NCBI GenBank assembly: GCA_035651635.1
Contig: DASRFK010000097.1
Location: 27,304 to 91,303, forward strand
Source of the DNA: JANXQE01 sp035651635
GTDB lineage: Bacteria; Verrucomicrobiota; Verrucomicrobiia; Limisphaerales; UBA8199
DNA: 64,000 bases
Direction of reading: 5' to 3'
The notes below the pieces were generated by a model that saw nothing but the letters and a program-made list of their open reading frames with translations, made no database searches and was not told the origin of the DNA. Both the position numbers and the translations under genes were made by a program. Positions within the stretch are counted from its first letter, which is position 1. Every line of letters begins with the position of its first letter. Positions 60,159 through 64,000 of this stretch are shown piece after piece.

Positions 60159-60484
60159 CCTAAAGCTGCAACGAGGATCCTAAAAGAGCAAAGTCTGGCC
60201 GATGAAATCGCGCTGACAGCGTGAAAAACGCTTTATCCGGGAATGCAGCGGAGGTGCATCTTGGTCGTAGCGCAGACTTTCCAGTCTGCTGTACCGCAGA
60301 CTTTTAGTCTGCGCGGCGCCCGAAGAACTCGGCGCGCCTATCCCTTATATCACCCAGCCGACTGAAAGTCGGCGGTACAGCAGACTAGAAAGTCTGACTA
60401 GAAAGTCTGCGCTACGAGCTGCGCTGACATTGTAGCGCGTCGTCCAACGCGCAATCCCTGAGGAGTCTCAAAGCAAGCCAGGCC
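60159..60484. repeat. Gap filled by a long nested inverted repeat (60266-60416)
   Basis: Outer arms CGTAGCGCAGACTTTCCAGT (from 60266) and the reverse of GACTAGAAAGTCTGCGCTAC (to 60415) pair, continuing inward through CTGCTGTACCGC and its counterpart GCGGTACAGCAG. One arm carries an extra copy of AGACTTTCTAGTC. Smaller hairpins lie inside. No gene is seen in the gap. Confidence 0.6.
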
Positions 60485-60892
60485 CTATTTTGCGGCGGCG
60501 TTGGGATCAGGCGCCTGCCCTCTAATAGGCACCACCCGTTGCACGGCCGCGACCAGGCTGGCTGGGCCAAAAGGCTTGGTCAGAAAAACGGCGGCGCCCG
60601 CCCACTGCGATTCCATCTGAGAAAGATGATACTGGGGATTGGCAGTCATCACAATCACCGGGATTAATTTGGTCTTGTCATCTCGCTTGAGCTCACGGAT
60701 TGCGGAGAGCCCGTCCATCTCGGGCATCATAATGTCCATCACGATCACCTGCGGCAGCTCGCGCAAGGCGGCTTCGACCGCCTCGGCTCCATTAAAAGCG
60801 CTGGTCATTTCGTACCCGGCGCGTTCGAGGTGCGGCCGGTAAAGCCGGTGAAGCAGGCGGTCGTCATCGACCAGAAGAACTTTTGGTGGCAT
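60485..60892 (-). CDS. Single-domain response regulator
   Basis: The protein has 135 residues and is a receiver domain only. It has the acidic pair KVLLVDDDRLLHRLY, the phospho-accepting Asp in VIVMDIMMPEMDGLSAI (about 53), the Thr in PVIVMTANPQYHLS and the Lys in VFLTKPFGPASLVAAV. No DNA-binding or enzymatic output domain follows; the last 15 residues are a flexible tail. It may act on another protein, as CheY or Spo0F do. No kinase gene is beside it. Confidence 0.95.
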   Translation of the reverse strand: MPPKVLLVDDDRLLHRLYRPHLERAGYEMTSAFNGAEAVEAALRELPQVIVMDIMMPEMDGLSAIRELKRDDKTKLIPVIVMTANPQYHLSQMESQWAGAAVFLTKPFGPASLVAAVQRVVPIRGQAPDPNAAAK

Positions 60893-61073
60893 GGACTTTA
60901 ATCAGGACGCGGCATGCTACCCAAGGGAAAGTCGAATGCGCAAGAAGCTATTAAGCCATTGACTTTCAGGGTGTACGGGATGCCGATTGAAACTAACTTT
61001 CCAATCCCCAGAAACGGAGAAAAAGTATGCCGCATTGTGTAGAAGAGGTATCAGGTGATTGTCGCACGTTGCT

Positions 61074-61091
61074 GCGGGCAGGAATGCCCGC
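61074..61091. terminator. Small hairpin downstream of tag
   Basis: GCGGGCA and TGCCCGC with a 4-base loop lie 19 bases past the tag stop, overlapping a second GC-rich palindrome toward 61110. No U-tract. A weak candidate for transcript end. The rest of 60893-61109 shows nothing else. Confidence 0.3.
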
Positions 61092-61109
61092 GCGCCGAAC
61101 AGCGCGGGC

Positions 61110-61787
61110 TCAGTCCCGAAACCGTCTTCGACTGCTCCTTGCGCCTGAAGCGGGGAGGCCCAAATCTTTGCCGTAAAGAAAACAACCGACGGTGTGATCG
61201 TTCACGATTCCGATCGCCTGCATAAAGGCGTAGCAAATCGTCGAGCCGACGAATTTGAACCCGCGCTTCGAGAGGTCACGGCTAATTGCGTCCGATAGCT
61301 CCGTGCGCGCAGGAATGTCCTGGAGCCTTTTGCGCTGGTTGCGAATTGGGTGTCCGTTTACAAAGCTCCAAATGTAGGCATCAAAGCTGCCGAACTCCTT
61401 TTGCACGGCCAAAAAAGCTCGGGCGTTCCGGACAGCGGACTCGATTTTCAACCGATTTCGAACGATGCCTGGGTTAACCATGAGCTTCTTGATTCTTTGT
61501 GAATCGTACCGAGCCACTTTATCGGGGTGGAAGTTATCGAAGGCTTGGCGATAATTGTCACGTTTTTTGAGGATCGTGATCCAGCTCAAGCCGGCCTGGG
61601 CACCTTCGAGGATCAAGAACTCGAAGAGCAGGCGGTCATCGTGAACGGGAACGCCCCACTCGGTATCGTGGTAGGCGGCGTTCAGATCTCCATTCGCCCA
61701 GCCGCAACGGCCCAACGGAGTCGTTACTGCCGGCCCGAGTAAAGAGGGTACCTTTGACGCTGGCTTCGGCTTCGGTTTGCCAGGCAT
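61110..61787 (-). CDS. tag: DNA-3-methyladenine glycosylase I
   Basis: The third alkyladenine glycosylase in the window, from the Tag branch of the HhH superfamily, specific for 3-methyladenine. The protein has 225 residues. It shows the zinc-site start LGRCGWANGDLNAAYHDTEW, then LLFEFLILEGAQAGLSWITI, FDAYIWSFVNG and the end FKFVGSTICYAFMQAIGIVN with DHTVGCF. Residues 1-25 are a basic, Pro-rich extension; the C-terminal Arg/Ser tail is also extra. Its start overlaps the stop of the PIG-L gene upstream. Confidence 0.96.
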   Translation of the reverse strand: MPGKPKPKPASKVPSLLGPAVTTPLGRCGWANGDLNAAYHDTEWGVPVHDDRLLFEFLILEGAQAGLSWITILKKRDNYRQAFDNFHPDKVARYDSQRIKKLMVNPGIVRNRLKIESAVRNARAFLAVQKEFGSFDAYIWSFVNGHPIRNQRKRLQDIPARTELSDAISRDLSKRGFKFVGSTICYAFMQAIGIVNDHTVGCFLYGKDLGLPASGARSSRRRFRD

Positions 61788-62542
61788 CAGCTTGAGAGAG
61801 GCAGGTTGAAATCGGGGCTTTGCATATGGCGGATGAAAGCCTCAGCCTGCGCATAGCCCCGCTCGATGCCGCGAAAACGAGTGACCGCCTCCTGCAGGGC
61901 GTAGAATTTTTCCGGTGCCTGGCTGGCGTGCGCAAAACAGGCCGCGCGTTTGCGCGTCTCCGTCGCCGTAATATCCACATAATGGGTCGGAGCAAAGTGC
62001 ACGGTGTCTTCCCCGTTGGAAACCTCGTAATAGTATAGGGCGAAACTCCTTCCCAGGCGCACCCACGCATCATACACCAGCATCGAAATGGCTCGATGAT
62101 CCGCGTGATTGTCGATCGGCCAATGTGTGAACACCACGTTCGGCTTCTCCGCTTCCAGCAACCGGCGAAACATTTGGTAGTGTTCGAAATCCACAACGGC
62201 GCGTCCATCGATCTGGCCGGCGAATGCCGGACGCGCTTTGAGGACCCCGCAAGCATTGGCGGCTTCCCCCACCCGCTGGCGCTTGGGTCCGGTCTTGTCC
62301 GGTGGGTCACCTTCGTTGAGATATAGAAGCACCACCTCGTGACCCAGGTCCGAGTATCGCGCAATCGTCCCGCCGCAGCCGTATTCAGGGTCGCCTGGAT
62401 GGCCCCCAGTCACGATCACTTTCAGCTTGGATGTGCCGGGTTGTGGCGGGGCCTCACCGGCGGCAAGCGGAAGCGCCGCGGCGAGGCTCGCGCCGAAAAA
62501 CCCAGCTTTAGTTAGCATGCGCCGTCGCGACACGGGTTCCAT
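61787..62542 (-). CDS. Exported PIG-L (LmbE-like) deacetylase
   Basis: From ATG 62542 the protein has 251 residues with a twin-arginine-like signal (VSRRRMLTKAGFFGASLAAA). The metal-binding motif is VIVTGGHPGDPEYGCGGTIA, a variant of the usual HPDDE motif (HPGDPE), and the second motif is HWPIDNHADHRAI with the zinc His. Members remove N-acetyl groups from sugar or glycolipid substrates such as GlcNAc derivatives. The frame opens at 62584. Its stop overlaps the tag start, so the two are co-transcribed although their functions look unrelated. Confidence 0.9.
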   Translation of the reverse strand: MEPVSRRRMLTKAGFFGASLAAALPLAAGEAPPQPGTSKLKVIVTGGHPGDPEYGCGGTIARYSDLGHEVVLLYLNEGDPPDKTGPKRQRVGEAANACGVLKARPAFAGQIDGRAVVDFEHYQMFRRLLEAEKPNVVFTHWPIDNHADHRAISMLVYDAWVRLGRSFALYYYEVSNGEDTVHFAPTHYVDITATETRKRAACFAHASQAPEKFYALQEAVTRFRGIERGYAQAEAFIRHMQSPDFNLPLSS

Positions 62543-62791
62543 ATTTCGTCTCGGGCGCCGCACGATCCAAGTCCGATCGAGCAATCGCTTGAGTAGCTCC
62601 AGATTAACCCCATTATTCCTTCGTCGGCAATGCTGAGGAATTAAGCAAATTAAGCCGATGAGCGAGGCTCAGACGTGCTGCCTCAAACTTTCATCTCAAG
62701 GTTCCCGGCTCCATTCTTGTCCATTCGCGGTCGATGCCTCGCGCTGCCGGTAATTCTTGCACCTGAAATCAGCTTGCCTCTCAATGAGTGA

Positions 62792-63796
62792 ATGAAACCC
62801 ATTCATAGCCTGCTGCTGTTTGTACTCCTTGCCGTTGCCGGCTGCGGCAAAAGCGATTCGTCCGGCGTCCATGATCCCTCGGGGGCGAAAAAGCTCACGA
62901 TCGCTTTAATGCCCAAAAGCAAGGGCAATGCGTATTTCGTCTCGTGCAGAACCGGGGCCGAACGGGCTGCCAAAGATCTGGGAGTGGATTTGATCTTCGA
63001 TGGTCCCACGGATCCCGATCCCGCGCGGCAGAACGAAGTCATCGAGAACTGGATTACGCTCGAGGTCGACGCCATCGCCGCAGCCTGCGAGAACAAGGAG
63101 GGCGTCTCGACGGCACTGCGCAAGGCCAGGTCAAAAGGGATCAAAGTCATCACTTACGACTCGGACGCCCTGCCGGACGCGCGAGATTTCTTTGTCAATC
63201 AAGCCACGGCCGAAGGGATCGCCAACGCGTTGATGGATGAGGCCGCCCGGCTGTGCGGCAACGAGGGCGAATTTGCCATTATTACCGCCAGCCTCACTGC
63301 AGCCAATATGAACGAATGGCAAAAATTCATCGAGCTGCGCCGTGCCTCCAAGTATCCCAACCTTAAGATGGTCGCCTTGCGCCCGTGCGATGATCTGAAG
63401 GACCGTGCTCAGTCTGAAGCCACCGTTCTACTGAGCGCCTACCCGCAACTGAAGCTGATCATGGCCATTTGCTCGCCGGCGGTTCCCGGAGCCGCCGAAG
63501 CCGTGAAACAGGCCGGCAAAGCGGGCAAGGTCAAGGTGATCGGGCTGGGTCTACCCAGTGAGAATCGCACCTATGTCAAAGAGGGAGTGACCGATACGGT
63601 GATCCTCTGGAAGACTGAGGACCTGGGGTATCTGACGGTTTGTGCCGCCGAGGCGCTGGCCCGCGGCACGCTTAAACCCGGTGAAACCACCATCCAGGCC
63701 GGCCCGCTGGGCCGGTTCACCATCGAGGGGGATAACATCCTGCTGGGAAAACCCTTTCTGTTTACCAAAGACAACATTGACCAGTTCAATTTCTGA
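62792..63796 (+). CDS. Sugar-binding lipoprotein of an ABC transporter (periplasmic-binding type 1)
   Basis: The protein has 334 residues. A lipoprotein signal ends VAGC with the lipidated Cys at residue 18, and a short linker follows. The body is a type 1 periplasmic-binding fold close to RhaS/LsrB: LTIALMPKSKGNAYFVSCRT, IENWITLEVDAIAAACENKE, GIKVITYDSDALPDARDFFV, QAGKAGKVKVIGLGLPSENR. It would capture a sugar for an ABC importer; the permease and ATPase are not within the window and may lie downstream. The ligand cannot be named. Confidence 0.92.
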   Translation: MKPIHSLLLFVLLAVAGCGKSDSSGVHDPSGAKKLTIALMPKSKGNAYFVSCRTGAERAAKDLGVDLIFDGPTDPDPARQNEVIENWITLEVDAIAAACENKEGVSTALRKARSKGIKVITYDSDALPDARDFFVNQATAEGIANALMDEAARLCGNEGEFAIITASLTAANMNEWQKFIELRRASKYPNLKMVALRPCDDLKDRAQSEATVLLSAYPQLKLIMAICSPAVPGAAEAVKQAGKAGKVKVIGLGLPSENRTYVKEGVTDTVILWKTEDLGYLTVCAAEALARGTLKPGETTIQAGPLGRFTIEGDNILLGKPFLFTKDNIDQFNF

Positions 63797-63855
63797 GAGG
63801 GTGTTTTAGAATTCGGTTTGGAGTCCCGCCTTTAGGCGGCCCAGCGCCGAAACCG
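63796..63855. repeat. MITE-like palindromic element, copy 3 (partial)
   Basis: GAGGGTGTTTTAGAATTCGG followed by TTTGGAGTCCCGCCTTTAGG matches, in reverse orientation, the right end of the copies at 2.3-2.5 kb and 37.8-37.9 kb. The opposite end is not found before 64000; the sequence after about 63855 is unrelated. Nothing else is recognised in 63856-64000. Confidence 0.6.
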
Positions 63856-64000
63856 CCTTAAGGCTAATGCCTTTCGGTAATTCAGCTGACCTAGCGTTGG
63901 ATAGCCGTGCCCAGCCGCACCGAGATTTAGATTAGGTAGGCAATTTTTGCCTGGTACTTTTAGAAAAGGTGCTTAAATAAAGTTGGATGCAAAAGCATCC

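Noticed and set aside
60266..60416. CRISPR-like array
   Set aside because: The repeated AGACTTTC..AGTC units are palindromes of one inverted repeat, not regularly spaced direct repeats, and no cas gene is present.

Overview
Organism. The window looks like a chromosomal stretch of a GC-rich Gram-negative bacterium of the phylum Verrucomicrobiota (Pedosphaera/Limisphaerales type). Pointers are three FTLIELL pseudopilin-like proteins with large C-terminal domains, an ECF-type protein with the HTC motif known from this group, PQQ-like propeller proteins, twin-arginine-signal enzymes, hopanoid synthesis, a GTP-type PEP carboxykinase and many short palindromic repeats. This assignment is inference from gene content; no rRNA, tRNA or CRISPR array was seen.

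Layout. 1-477 is the tail of alaS. 0.5-7.7 kb: two exported proteins of unknown function, pckG, a universal stress protein and a P1B-4 metal ATPase. 8.3-11.1 kb: an ECF sigma factor, a probable membrane anti-sigma protein and an exported bactofilin-like/RDD membrane protein. 11.1-16.7 kb: an EF-hand propeller protein, then three exported proteins around a di-haem DUF1111 cytochrome. 17-22.8 kb: unknown genes, a NIPSNAP protein, a FemAB/BioF2-like acyltransferase and a GT39-type glycosyltransferase. 22.8-40 kb is mostly housekeeping: glgA, serS, maf, a nucleoside transporter, a dapF-dapA-dapB-folK cluster, squalene-hopene cyclase, pyrD and a metallophosphoesterase. 40.1-42.0 kb: lepB, a small anchored protein and an AlkA-type glycosylase.

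The most unusual region is 42.03-44.84 kb, a fossil integron. It holds a 3'-truncated, divergently oriented integron integrase gene (intI), a short attI/promoter region, four complete gene cassettes with recognisable attC sites (90, 93, 93 and 126 bp) and a fifth cassette that has lost its attC. In each complete cassette the leading core site is the exact reverse complement of its own R'' box. The island is bounded by a 19-bp perfect direct repeat (42015-42033 and 44823-44841). The left copy is the last codons and stop of alkA; the right copy abuts the stop of a pseudopilin gene. The ancestral locus was therefore probably a tail-to-tail alkA/pseudopilin pair into which the island inserted.

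44.8-64 kb: pseudopilin, rnr, an AAG-type glycosylase, a large AI-2E family permease with an extra soluble domain, a second propeller protein, a REC-PAS-PAS-PP2C phosphatase, a DUF465 protein, a region-2-only sigma-like membrane protein paired with a pseudopilin, a four-gene operon (anchored protein, pseudopilin, ABC ATPase, ABC permease), a response regulator, tag, a PIG-L deacetylase and a sugar-binding lipoprotein. The window carries three unrelated alkyladenine DNA glycosylases. Several dispersed palindromic repeat families occupy the intergenic space, including a MITE-like element with three copies.
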